From: Micavibrio sp. UBA6145
GTDB taxonomy: Bacteria; Pseudomonadota; Alphaproteobacteria; Micavibrionales; UBA1664
Length of the DNA stretch: 64,000 nucleotides
NCBI GenBank assembly: GCA_002423205.1
Contig: DIUZ01000024.1
Coordinates: forward strand, 255,506-319,505
Direction: 5' to 3'
In this document: positions 26,678 through 34,895 of the stretch, piece after piece
Numbering within the stretch: position 1 is the stretch's first letter
How the letters are laid out: each line of letters begins with the position of its first letter
The notes under the pieces: model-generated
Told to the model about the DNA's origin: nothing
The model's database searches: none
What the model saw: only the letters and a program-made list of their open reading frames with translations
Position numbers and translations under genes: made by a program

Positions 26678-27220
26678 ATGACCGATCATAGCCTTCCCGA
26701 TAATCCGGCCCGCCGGGACTTTCTGTACCTGACCACGGGCGCTGTCGCCGCCGTTGGCGCGGGCGTCACCGGATGGTCCTTCATCGACACGATGAACCCC
26801 GCCGCCGACACGCTGGCGCTGGCCACCACGGAAGTGAATATCTCATCCATGCAGGCAGGCCAGTCGGTCGTCGTGACATGGCAGGGCAAGCCGGTGTTCA
26901 TCCGCCGCCGCACCCCGGACGAAATCAAAGCCGCGCAGGACGTGCCGGTATCCGAACTGCGCGACCCGCAGACGGACGCCCAGCGCGTTCAGGCCGGCAA
27001 GGAAGAATGGCTGGTGGTTGTCGGCATCTGCACCCATCTTGGCTGCGTCCCGCTCGGCGCGAAACCCAACGAACCCAAAGGCGAATACGGCGGCTGGTTC
27101 TGCCCGTGCCATGGTTCTGTCTACGATACGGCCGGCCGCATTCGCAAAGGCCCGGCACCGACGAACCTCACGGTTCCTCCGTATGCTTTCTCCAGCGATA
27201 CTGTCATCAAGATCGGATAA
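26678..27220 (+). CDS. petA: Ubiquinol-cytochrome c reductase Rieske iron-sulfur subunit
   Basis: A 180-aa subunit carrying the 2Fe-2S cluster that takes the first electron from ubiquinol. Cluster ligands are in CTHLGC (residues 118-123) and CPCHGS (142-147). The N-terminus has a Tat-like signal anchor ('PARRDFLYLTTGAVAAVGAG') that stays as the membrane helix, as in other bacterial Rieske proteins. First gene of petABC, 13 bases before petB. Confidence 0.98.
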   Translation: MTDHSLPDNPARRDFLYLTTGAVAAVGAGVTGWSFIDTMNPAADTLALATTEVNISSMQAGQSVVVTWQGKPVFIRRRTPDEIKAAQDVPVSELRDPQTDAQRVQAGKEEWLVVVGICTHLGCVPLGAKPNEPKGEYGGWFCPCHGSVYDTAGRIRKGPAPTNLTVPPYAFSSDTVIKIG

Positions 27221-27233
27221 TTAAGGATTCCCC

Positions 27234-28706
27234 ATGGCCCACGGTCCCCGCGAACCTTTTGATAATAAAATCGTTGAATGGGTAGATTCACGTCTTCCCA
27301 TCTTCACGATGATCCAGAAAGAATACGGCGTTTTCCCGACGCCCAAGAATTTCAACTATTTCTGGAATTTCGGCGCACTGGCCATGGTCATGCTGGTGAC
27401 GATGATCGCCTCGGGCGTCATCCTTGCCATGCACTACACGCCGAATGCCGCTATGGCCTTCAACTCGGTCGAGCGCATCACCCGTGATGTGAACTATGGC
27501 TGGCTGCTGCGCTACCTGCACATGAACGGCGCATCGATGTTCTTCATCGCTGTCTACATCCACATCTTCCGCGGCATGTATTACGGATCGTATAAGCAAC
27601 CGCGCGAATTGCTGTGGATTTTCGGGATCATCATTTTCCTTCTGATGATGGCAACCGCATTCATGGGCTACACCCTGCCGTGGTCGCAAATGTCGGGCTG
27701 GGGCGCTACCGTTATTACGTCGCTGTTCTCGGCCATCCCGGTCGTGGGCAAGGCGCTGGTCACGTGGCTGTGGGGCGGGTTCTCCGTCGACAATCCGACC
27801 CTGAACCGTTTCTTCGCGTTGCATTACCTGCTGCCGTTCATCATCTGCGCGGTTGTGTTCCTGCACGTCTGGGCACTGCATGTCGTTGGTTCGAACAACC
27901 CGACGGGCATCGACCCGAAAGGTCCGCAGGACACGCTGCCGTTCAACCCGTACTACACCATTAAAGACATGTTCGGCCTGTCGATCTTCCTGATCGTTTA
28001 TGCCTTCCTGATCTTCTATGCGCCCACGCTGCTGACCCACCAGGATCACTTCGTGCCGTTCAACCCGATGGTCACGCCTGCGCATATCGTGCCGGAATGG
28101 TACTTCCTGCCGTTCTACGCGATCCTGCGTTCGATCACCTTCGACTTCACCCTGTACCTGATTGTTGCGGGCGTCGCCGGCGGTATCCTGATCTATAATT
28201 TCTGCTGGCGCAAAACGCCGTGCGAGAAGACGAAGCCGTTCATCCCGGCGCTGCTTGCCGTCACCGTATTATTCGGTATTCCGGCCATGCTGCTGGCGTT
28301 CTTCAAGGACGTGGAAGCGTTGAAAGGCGTGATCGCGATGATCCCGCTGGCGAACATCCACCTGATTGAAGCCAAGCTGGGCGGTGTGCTCGCCATGTTC
28401 GGTTCGATCCTGCTGCTGGCTGTCCTGCCGTGGCTGGACCGTCACCCGGTGCGTTCGGGCCGTTACCGCCCGTGGTACCGCTGGACCCTGATTGGTTTTG
28501 TCGTATCGGCGGTCATTCTGGGTTACATCGGTTCACAGCCTGCGGAACAGCCGTTCATCACTATCGGCCAGCTTGCGACGCTGTACTATTTCGGCTGGTT
28601 GCTGGTGATCGTGCCCTGGCTCTCGCATAACGAGCCGGTCGCCAAACTGCCCAACAGCATTCATGAAGCCGTCCTCGCGGATTCCGTCAAAGGTGGGAAA
28701 AAATAA
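27234..28706 (+). CDS. petB: Cytochrome b of the bc1 complex, with an inserted segment
   Basis: A 490-aa membrane subunit carrying both b hemes and the quinone sites. Heme ligands are His96/His110 and His197/His211, each pair 14 apart; the Qo motif PEWY is at 287-290. Between 'FYAILRS' (about 294-300) and 'KLGGVLAMFG' (381-390) there are about 80 residues with two hydrophobic stretches (about 303-322 and 336-357); many homologues have only a few residues there and Rhodobacter-type proteins about 20. The protein is thus longer than usual (about 400-445). Overlaps petC by one base. Confidence 0.97.
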   Translation: MAHGPREPFDNKIVEWVDSRLPIFTMIQKEYGVFPTPKNFNYFWNFGALAMVMLVTMIASGVILAMHYTPNAAMAFNSVERITRDVNYGWLLRYLHMNGASMFFIAVYIHIFRGMYYGSYKQPRELLWIFGIIIFLLMMATAFMGYTLPWSQMSGWGATVITSLFSAIPVVGKALVTWLWGGFSVDNPTLNRFFALHYLLPFIICAVVFLHVWALHVVGSNNPTGIDPKGPQDTLPFNPYYTIKDMFGLSIFLIVYAFLIFYAPTLLTHQDHFVPFNPMVTPAHIVPEWYFLPFYAILRSITFDFTLYLIVAGVAGGILIYNFCWRKTPCEKTKPFIPALLAVTVLFGIPAMLLAFFKDVEALKGVIAMIPLANIHLIEAKLGGVLAMFGSILLLAVLPWLDRHPVRSGRYRPWYRWTLIGFVVSAVILGYIGSQPAEQPFITIGQLATLYYFGWLLVIVPWLSHNEPVAKLPNSIHEAVLADSVKGGKK

Positions 28707-29647
28707 TGCAGCATAAACTTCTCCTCTCACTGTCGCTGGCCGCGCTGCTGATCGCAGCACCGGCTTTCGCTTCGCCCGATACCGCGCCGGTCCAGGCCAC
28801 GGTCGATGGCAGCGCCGCTTCTACGACCGCGCCCGCCGACGCGCCGAAAGACGCCGCCGCCACCGAAGACAACGCGATGACCAAAACCGACGGCGACGCC
28901 CAGGAGATGAGCGCACCGGAAGGCCACGAAGCCGCAGCCGCGGATGATGGCGGTCATCACGGCCCGGCCATTCCGCAGGAAGAATGGTCATGGGAAGGCC
29001 CGTTCGGCGTATTCGACCGCCCGCAACTGCAACGCGGTTTTCAGGTCTATAAACAAGTCTGTGCGGCATGCCACGGCCTGAGCCGCGTGTATTTCCGCAA
29101 CCTGTCGGCGCTGGGCTACAACGAAGCCGAGATCAAGTCGATCGCCGCGGAAACGCAAGTCACCGATGGGCCGAACGATGACGGCGACATGTTCGAGCGT
29201 CCGGGTCGTCCGTCCGATCACTTCCGTTCGCCATTTGCGAACGACCAGGCGGCCCGCGCCGCCAATGGCGGTGCATTGCCGCCTGACCTGTCGCTAATCG
29301 TGCGCGCACGCGGTGACGGCACAAACTATCTGCACGCCATTCTGGTCGGTTATGAAGCCGCGCCTGAAGGCTTCGCGCTGAACCAGAACATGCACTACAA
29401 CAAGTACTTCCCCGGTCACCAGATCGCGATGCCGCAGCCGCTGATGGAAGGGTCCGTCACGTATGAAGACGGCACGACCGCATCCATCGACCAGATGTCG
29501 CGCGACGTCACCGCGTTCCTGACTTGGGCATCAGAACCGAACATGGAAAAACGTAAACAGGTTGGCCTGAAAGTCATGCTGTTCATGCTGGTGTTCGCTG
29601 GGCTTATGTACGCGACCAAGCGCAAGGTCTGGAAAGACGTTCACTAA
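28706..29647 (+). CDS. petC: Cytochrome c1 of the bc1 complex
   Basis: A 313-aa periplasmic c-type cytochrome anchored by one C-terminal helix (about 289-305). Signal peptide ends near 'APAFAS'; heme is bound by CAACH at residues 119-123. Between the signal and the heme domain is an unusual 65-residue Ala/Pro/Thr/Asp/Glu-rich, then His-rich linker that ordinary cytochromes c1 lack. The gene begins at TAATG overlapping petB and ends in a strong terminator. Confidence 0.96.
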   Translation: MQHKLLLSLSLAALLIAAPAFASPDTAPVQATVDGSAASTTAPADAPKDAAATEDNAMTKTDGDAQEMSAPEGHEAAAADDGGHHGPAIPQEEWSWEGPFGVFDRPQLQRGFQVYKQVCAACHGLSRVYFRNLSALGYNEAEIKSIAAETQVTDGPNDDGDMFERPGRPSDHFRSPFANDQAARAANGGALPPDLSLIVRARGDGTNYLHAILVGYEAAPEGFALNQNMHYNKYFPGHQIAMPQPLMEGSVTYEDGTTASIDQMSRDVTAFLTWASEPNMEKRKQVGLKVMLFMLVFAGLMYATKRKVWKDVH

Positions 29648-29671
29648 GCCTTAGTGCCATGAAATCATTTG

Positions 29672-29698
29672 AAAAACCCGCCAGACAGGCGGGTTTTT
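29672..29698 (+). terminator. Terminator of petABC
   Basis: AAAAACCCGCC (29672-29682) pairs with GGCGGGTTTTT (29688-29698) around a five-base loop; classic intrinsic terminator 25 bases after petC. Confidence 0.93.
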
Positions 29699-29745
29699 CA
29701 TTGGGCAAATTCGCAGTTTATCGCCGCTTTTGCTAAGATGGCCAC

Positions 29746-30480
29746 ATGCTGGCTAAACCAAGCAATATCGTACCCGGTCTTAAAGCCGCTTTTTCTGCGC
29801 GCCAGCCTTTCAATCATTTTGCCCTGAACCTGTCGCCGCAGGCTGTGCAGGTTTTTGAAAACCTTCGTATTGATAAAGCTGGCTTCTATAACAATTTTGG
29901 CGCTGATGGGGTGGTGCATGCCGACACCGTGCGCTTTGTCAGTGAGCTTGGTAATTCGCATGCCACGGCCACTCTGGCTGCAGATGTCGTTTATGATCTT
30001 GCGCAAAGCGTTTACGAGGCTATGGGCGCAGAGACATCATGGCTGACCTTACGCGCGTCACACCCCAATACGAATTTTGATATACCGCGCTGGCATCAGG
30101 ATGGTCTTTTCTTTGATTTTGATGCGCCTGGCGAACAGCATAAGGTTGCCTTCGCTCTCAAAGGGGCCACGACATTTTTTGCGCATGTTAATGGTAATGA
30201 TCGCCGTGAGTTCAATCTCATTGCGCGTAGGGCAAGTATTACCGACGCTGCTGAGCGACGCCTTGCCATTGCAAAATTCGTCAAAACGCTGCGCACCGAA
30301 ATGACGCCGGTGGGGCATGGCAGTGTCTTTGAAGTTGGATCAGAAACGCGCTCCGGCGTTCATTCAGAACCGCCCATTCATGCGTCGCGTCTTTTCATGT
30401 CGTTACTTCCAGGTACGTCTGCGCAGATTGCACAGCTTCGACAAGAGTGGAAAGCGCCGCTCACAATGTTCAAACTTTAA
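29746..30480 (+). CDS. Unknown protein with HxD motif, possible Fe(II)/oxoglutarate-oxygenase-like fold
   Basis: A 244-aa soluble protein. It contains 'PRWHQDGLFFDF' (His-x-Asp) and about 100 residues later 'GVHSEPPIHASRLFMSLLPG', a spacing reminiscent of the His-x-Asp...His...Arg pattern of non-heme iron oxygenases and of DUF1826-type proteins. I cannot assign a family firmly. Third positions are clearly richer in A/T than in petABC or the following genes, hinting at acquisition by transfer. Single gene between the petABC terminator and a convergent hypothetical. Confidence 0.7.
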   Translation: MLAKPSNIVPGLKAAFSARQPFNHFALNLSPQAVQVFENLRIDKAGFYNNFGADGVVHADTVRFVSELGNSHATATLAADVVYDLAQSVYEAMGAETSWLTLRASHPNTNFDIPRWHQDGLFFDFDAPGEQHKVAFALKGATTFFAHVNGNDRREFNLIARRASITDAAERRLAIAKFVKTLRTEMTPVGHGSVFEVGSETRSGVHSEPPIHASRLFMSLLPGTSAQIAQLRQEWKAPLTMFKL

Positions 30481-30481
30481 G

Positions 30482-30799
30482 CTATTCCTTGTACACGACC
30501 GTACCGCCGACTTCCTTGGCGATGGCTTCGGCGCGGTCTTTGGGGCTATCGAGTTTTTCGAATTGCGGGGCCATTTTGGCGGCGATGTCGTTGCTGGTGG
30601 CGACGATGCCCTTTTTATAAATGGTGGCGACCAGCTTGTCGGATGGGCCGAACACCTGCGCGTAGATGTTTTCCGGCGCGTTGTCGGGCAGGGGCGCGCT
30701 GTTGACCAGCAGCATGATGGCGTCCTGCGACGACGGGGCGGGGCGTGTTTCCACGACCGTGGTTACTGGCATATCGGCAGGCAGGATAAAGGGCAGCAT
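30482..30799 (-). CDS. Hypothetical protein, 105 aa
   Basis: A 105-aa soluble protein with a Pro-rich start and a helical C-terminal half ('APQFEKLDSPKDRAEAIAKE'). The start at 30799 has GAGAGG eight bases ahead. It lies 17 bases after a 46-codon gene on the same strand and two bases from the convergent HxD-motif gene. Probably the end of the RND efflux transcript. Not recognised. Confidence 0.6.
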   Translation of the reverse strand: MLPFILPADMPVTTVVETRPAPSSQDAIMLLVNSAPLPDNAPENIYAQVFGPSDKLVATIYKKGIVATSNDIAAKMAPQFEKLDSPKDRAEAIAKEVGGTVVYKE

Positions 30800-30816
30800 C
30801 GGTTAAACCTCTCGGG

Positions 30817-30957
30817 TCAGGCTTTGGGCTTTACCGATTGTGGCACGTTTTGCTGAAACCCGTCGAGCAGGCCCTGAAAACGGGTGAGATCGTCCGGATT
30901 CATGCGGACAATCTGGATGCCCGGAATATCAAAGGCGGGCTTGGCATTGGCGGTCAT
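30817..30957 (-). CDS. Small protein, 46 aa
   Basis: A 46-residue frame with a very good ribosome site (AGGAGA, five to six bases before the ATG at 30955-30957 on the minus strand). The product is mixed charge, without a membrane segment, beginning 'MTANAKPAFDIPGIQIV' and ending 'QQNVPQSVKPKA'. It sits 42 bases after the methyltransferase-like gene and 17 before the 105-aa gene, all on one strand, so it appears to be a genuine small gene. Not recognised. Confidence 0.6.
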   Translation of the reverse strand: MTANAKPAFDIPGIQIVRMNPDDLTRFQGLLDGFQQNVPQSVKPKA

Positions 30958-30999
30958 AATTCTCTCCTATCAGATAGACTTCAGGAGGAATTGCAAAAC

Positions 31000-31635
31000 C
31001 TATGCCGTGAAAACCAGGCAGGTGGTGTGATCGTAGCCGGGACGGGGAGTTTTCCACAGGATGATGTGTTCATCGATCTGCGTGAAGCTTTGCGAGATGG
31101 CCGTGCCCATATCCCGCACCAGCGGTGTGAAGACATTACCCCGGGTCAGGTTATCGACCTGCACCACCAGTTTTGCGCCTCGTTTCATGATGGGTTTCAG
31201 GCACGTGAAGATGGTTTCAAGGCGCGTGAGGTAGCGGTCGTAACCAGCAAATTTCGGATTGCCGGCATAAAGCGGATTCCATTTATCGCGCTTGGGCATG
31301 AAGGGCGGGGACGTCATGCAGAAATCCATTTTCGGGAAATTCATGCGGCCCATAGCGGCGCTGTCGCCAAGGCGCATGTTCTGCCAGTGATCGAGCTGTC
31401 CCGCCGCCCAGGCGTGGCGCTGTTCATCGGCTTCCATGCCGTAGGGAATGCGGCGCATGTCTTCGGCGACGAACAGGGTGGTGCCGTGGCCCGCGAACGG
31501 GTCGAACACGCGGTCGCCGGTTTTGGTATGGGTCTTGATGAAGTGACGGACCAGACCCTCGGGGTAGCGGATGTCGCCACCCTCGAACGGCGGCAAAGGC
31601 CGTTCGAGTTTCCAGGGTATGATCAGCGTGCTCAT
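31000..31635 (-). CDS. Small DNA N4/N6-methyltransferase-like protein
   Basis: A 211-aa protein with the SAM-binding motif 'DPFAGHGTT' (residues 45-53), an acidic 'YGMEAD' after it, and a catalytic-type 'TSPPF' (108-112), as in amino-methylating DNA methyltransferases. Motif I precedes motif IV, it is short, and no target-recognition domain or endonuclease gene is nearby, so it is solitary. Its ATG overlaps the RND pump stop (ATGA), so it is translated from the efflux operon. It could be a DNA, RNA or small-substrate methyltransferase. Confidence 0.75.
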   Translation of the reverse strand: MSTLIIPWKLERPLPPFEGGDIRYPEGLVRHFIKTHTKTGDRVFDPFAGHGTTLFVAEDMRRIPYGMEADEQRHAWAAGQLDHWQNMRLGDSAAMGRMNFPKMDFCMTSPPFMPKRDKWNPLYAGNPKFAGYDRYLTRLETIFTCLKPIMKRGAKLVVQVDNLTRGNVFTPLVRDMGTAISQSFTQIDEHIILWKTPRPGYDHTTCLVFTA

Positions 31636-34600
31636 CTCTCGAAATCGGAGTCGAGGAAGTCCTGCGGGTCGCGTTTTTCGCCACTGGCTTCACGGCGCGC
31701 CTTGGCCTTTTCGCATTCTGCCGTCCACGGATCGTTTTCAACGACGTGGAGGGGTTTCTGCGGGCCGGTGCGACCGGTCATGCGCTGGATCAGGGCATAG
31801 AAGACCGGCGTCAGCAGCAGACCGAAGAAGGTCACGCCCAGCATACCGGCAAACACGGCCGTACCCATCGACTGGCGCATCTCGGCACCCGGGCCCGTTG
31901 CAATCACCAGCGGCACGACGCCGAGGATGAACGCGAAGGACGTCATCAGGATAGGACGCAGACGCAGGCGGCAGGCCTCGACCACGGCTTCGAACATGGT
32001 TTCGCCGTGTTCCTGTCTGTGGCGGGCGAACTCGACGATCAGAATGGCGTTCTTGGCGGCAAGGCCGATAAGAACCACGAGGCCGATCTGCGTGAGGATG
32101 TTGTTATCCATACCGCGCATGTCGACACCGATCAGGGCCGCCAGCACGGACATCGGGACGATCAGGATAATCGCGATGGGCAGGGACCAGCTTTCATACA
32201 TGGCCGAGAGCACCAGGAACACGAAGACGACAGACAGGCCGAAAATATACATCGCGGCGTTGCCGGCTTCTTTTTGCTGCAGGGCCAGTTCAGTCCATTC
32301 AAAGCCTACACCGGCAGGCAGAACCTTGGCTGCGAGTTCTTCCATTTTCTGGAGGGCGTCACCCGAGGAGAAGCCCGGCGCCGTGTTGCCTGAGAGCGGG
32401 ATCGCAACCGACTGGTTGTAACGCTGGATCAGGCTGGGGCCGGTGGTGGTGCTGATTTTGACAAGGCTGCCGAGCGGGACGAAATCGCCGGCCGCATTCT
32501 TGGTTTTCAGATTGCCGATATCTTCCGGTTGCAGACGGAACGACTGGTCCGCCTGTGCCGTAACCTGGTAGACGCGGCCAAAGGCGTTGAAGTCGTTGAC
32601 ATAGGCAGACCCTAGATAGGTTTGCAGGGTTTCAAACACGTTTGAGACGGGGACGCCCAGCATCTGTGCCTTCTCGCGGTCGACATCAAGATGAACGCGC
32701 GGAGAATTGGCGGTAAAGGTTGTGTACACCGCCGTCAGACCTTCGGTCTGGTTGGCGGCACCCATCATGGCGCCTGTTGCCTGCATCAATGCAGGCAGGC
32801 CAACGCCGCCTTTGTCTTCGATCATCATTTTGTAACCACCGGCGTTACCGATACCGCGGACCGGCGGGGGCGGGATGACCATGATGAACGCTTCCTGAAT
32901 GGAGGACAGGCGTTGCTGCAGATTGCCGATGATCGGACCCATGGCTTCGCCCGGCCCGGCCTTCAGACGTTGATCGTAGTCCTTGAAACGGGCAAAGATT
33001 GCCGCTGCGTTCGGGGCGATGGTGAAGGTTGCGCCCGAGAGACCCGAGAAGCCGACGGCGTTTTCAACGCCCGGTGTTTCGACCATGATTTTCATCGCGC
33101 GCTGGACCACCGCGTCCGTACGGGTCAGCGACGCGCCGTCCGGCAACTGGATCACGACAATGCCGTAACCCTGATCCTGCATCGGGATGAAGCCCGACGG
33201 GACCTTGTTGACCATGAATACCGTGCCGACCATCAGGCCGGCATACAGCACCAGCATGATGAAGGAGCGACGGACGACGAGCTTAACGCTGCGGGCGTAG
33301 CCGTTTTCAAACTTGCTGAAACCGCGGTTGAAGGCACGGCCAAAGCCGCCGAAGATTTTATCGAAGAGCCCGCGTTTTTCCTCGTCATGGTTTTTGGGCT
33401 TGAGCAGGAACGATGCCAGAGCCGGCGACAGGGTAAGAGAGTTGAACGCCGAGATGACCGTGGCCACGGCAATGGTCATGGCGAATTGTTTATAAAACTG
33501 GCCCGACATGCCCGGAATGAAGGCGGTCGGAATGAACACCGCGCACAGGACGAGAGCGATGGCGACCACGGCCCCGCCGACTTCATCGAGGGTGAGGCGG
33601 GCGGCCTCTTTCGGGGTTTTGCCTTCATGTATGTGGCGTTCGATATTTTCGACGACGACGATGGCGTCATCGACCACGATGCCGATGGCAAGGACCAGGC
33701 CGAACAGGGTGAGCAGGTTCAGCGAGAAACCGAACATATGCATCACCGCGAATGTACCGATCAGCGAGACCGGGATGGCGAGAATGGGAATAAGGGCGGC
33801 TCGCCATGACTGCAGGAAGATCAGGATAACCAGCACGACGAGGAGGATGGCCTCGAAAATGGTGTGGTACACGGCGTCGATGGATTCGCTGATGTACTCG
33901 GTCGGGTTATAGACGACCGTGTATTTCAGACCTTTGGGGAAATTCTTTTGCAGATCGTCCATGCGGGCGATGACGGCATCGGCCGTGGCAAGCGCGTTGG
34001 AGCCGGGGCGCTGGAACACAGCGACGGCGACAGCCTGTTTGCCGTCCAGGTAGGAATTCAGACCGTAGGATTTGGCACCGAGTTCAACCCGGGCGACTTC
34101 GCTGAGCAGGGTGATTTTGCCGCCGTCGTTTTTGACGATGACTTTTTTGAATTGTTCGGGCGATGAGAAACGCCCTTGCGTCGTCACCGTGTACTGGAAC
34201 GCATTGTCCATCGGGATGGGGGGCTGGCCCAGCGCGCCGCCGGAGACCTGAACGTTCTGTGCGCGGAGTGCAGCAATAACTTCGCCGGATGACAGGCCAA
34301 GCGAGGCCATTTTGCCGGGGTCCAGCCAGATACGGATGGCGTATTCGCGTTCGCCGAAGATACGGGCTTCGCCGACACCTTCGATGCGGGTCAGTTCATC
34401 GCGGACGTGAAGGGATGTGTAGTTGGAGATATACAGCTGGTCGAGGGAATCGTCCGGGCTGATCATGTGGACGACCATCAGGAAGTCCGGGGAGGATTTG
34501 TTGGCGTTGACGCCAAGGCGGCGGACTTCTTCGGGCAGGCGCGGCAATGCTGCGTTAATGCGGTTCTGGACCTGGACCTGTGCCAGGTCGAGATCGGTGC

Positions 34601-34895
34601 CGATCTTGAAGGTCAGGGTCAGACCCATGGAGCCGTCGTCGGCCGAGTTCGACGACATATAGATCATGTTCTCGACACCGTTGATCGCGGCTTCGAGGGG
34701 GTTGGCGACGGTATCGGCGACGGTCTGAGCGTCGGCACCCGGATACTGGGCGGAGACGACAACCGTGGGCGGGACGACTTCAGGATACTGGGCGACCGGC
34801 AGGTTGAAATACGCCAGTGCACCCACCATCACCATGATGATGGACATCACGGCCCCGAAAATGGGCCGTTCTACGAAGAAATGGCCGAATTTCAT
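31632..34895 (-). CDS. RND-family multidrug efflux permease (HAE1/AcrB type)
   Basis: A 1087-aa inner-membrane proton-driven pump working with a periplasmic adaptor and an outer-membrane channel. N-terminal 'ERPIFGAVMSIIMVMVGALA', proton-relay residues in 'LAIGIVVDDAIVVVENIERH' and 'GLAAKNAILIVEFARHRQE', and two large periplasmic porter regions are present. Length is slightly above the usual 1040 because of a charged C-terminal tail. Overlaps the adaptor gene by four bases upstream and the methyltransferase-like gene by four downstream. No outer-membrane factor gene is in the unit. Confidence 0.96.
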   Translation of the reverse strand: MKFGHFFVERPIFGAVMSIIMVMVGALAYFNLPVAQYPEVVPPTVVVSAQYPGADAQTVADTVANPLEAAINGVENMIYMSSNSADDGSMGLTLTFKIGTDLDLAQVQVQNRINAALPRLPEEVRRLGVNANKSSPDFLMVVHMISPDDSLDQLYISNYTSLHVRDELTRIEGVGEARIFGEREYAIRIWLDPGKMASLGLSSGEVIAALRAQNVQVSGGALGQPPIPMDNAFQYTVTTQGRFSSPEQFKKVIVKNDGGKITLLSEVARVELGAKSYGLNSYLDGKQAVAVAVFQRPGSNALATADAVIARMDDLQKNFPKGLKYTVVYNPTEYISESIDAVYHTIFEAILLVVLVILIFLQSWRAALIPILAIPVSLIGTFAVMHMFGFSLNLLTLFGLVLAIGIVVDDAIVVVENIERHIHEGKTPKEAARLTLDEVGGAVVAIALVLCAVFIPTAFIPGMSGQFYKQFAMTIAVATVISAFNSLTLSPALASFLLKPKNHDEEKRGLFDKIFGGFGRAFNRGFSKFENGYARSVKLVVRRSFIMLVLYAGLMVGTVFMVNKVPSGFIPMQDQGYGIVVIQLPDGASLTRTDAVVQRAMKIMVETPGVENAVGFSGLSGATFTIAPNAAAIFARFKDYDQRLKAGPGEAMGPIIGNLQQRLSSIQEAFIMVIPPPPVRGIGNAGGYKMMIEDKGGVGLPALMQATGAMMGAANQTEGLTAVYTTFTANSPRVHLDVDREKAQMLGVPVSNVFETLQTYLGSAYVNDFNAFGRVYQVTAQADQSFRLQPEDIGNLKTKNAAGDFVPLGSLVKISTTTGPSLIQRYNQSVAIPLSGNTAPGFSSGDALQKMEELAAKVLPAGVGFEWTELALQQKEAGNAAMYIFGLSVVFVFLVLSAMYESWSLPIAIILIVPMSVLAALIGVDMRGMDNNILTQIGLVVLIGLAAKNAILIVEFARHRQEHGETMFEAVVEACRLRLRPILMTSFAFILGVVPLVIATGPGAEMRQSMGTAVFAGMLGVTFFGLLLTPVFYALIQRMTGRTGPQKPLHVVENDPWTAECEKAKARREASGEKRDPQDFLDSDFER

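Noticed and set aside
30830..30860. Sigma-54-like TGGCACG...TTGCT in the 46-codon gene
   Set aside because: Spacing between GG and GC is eight, not ten.
31000..31635. Restriction-modification system
   Set aside because: The methyltransferase-like gene has no adjacent restriction endonuclease or specificity gene.
30838..31800. Long plus-strand frame over the methyltransferase-like gene
   Set aside because: Covers the well-supported minus-strand gene with DPFAGHGTT and TSPPF motifs; no family similarity of its own.
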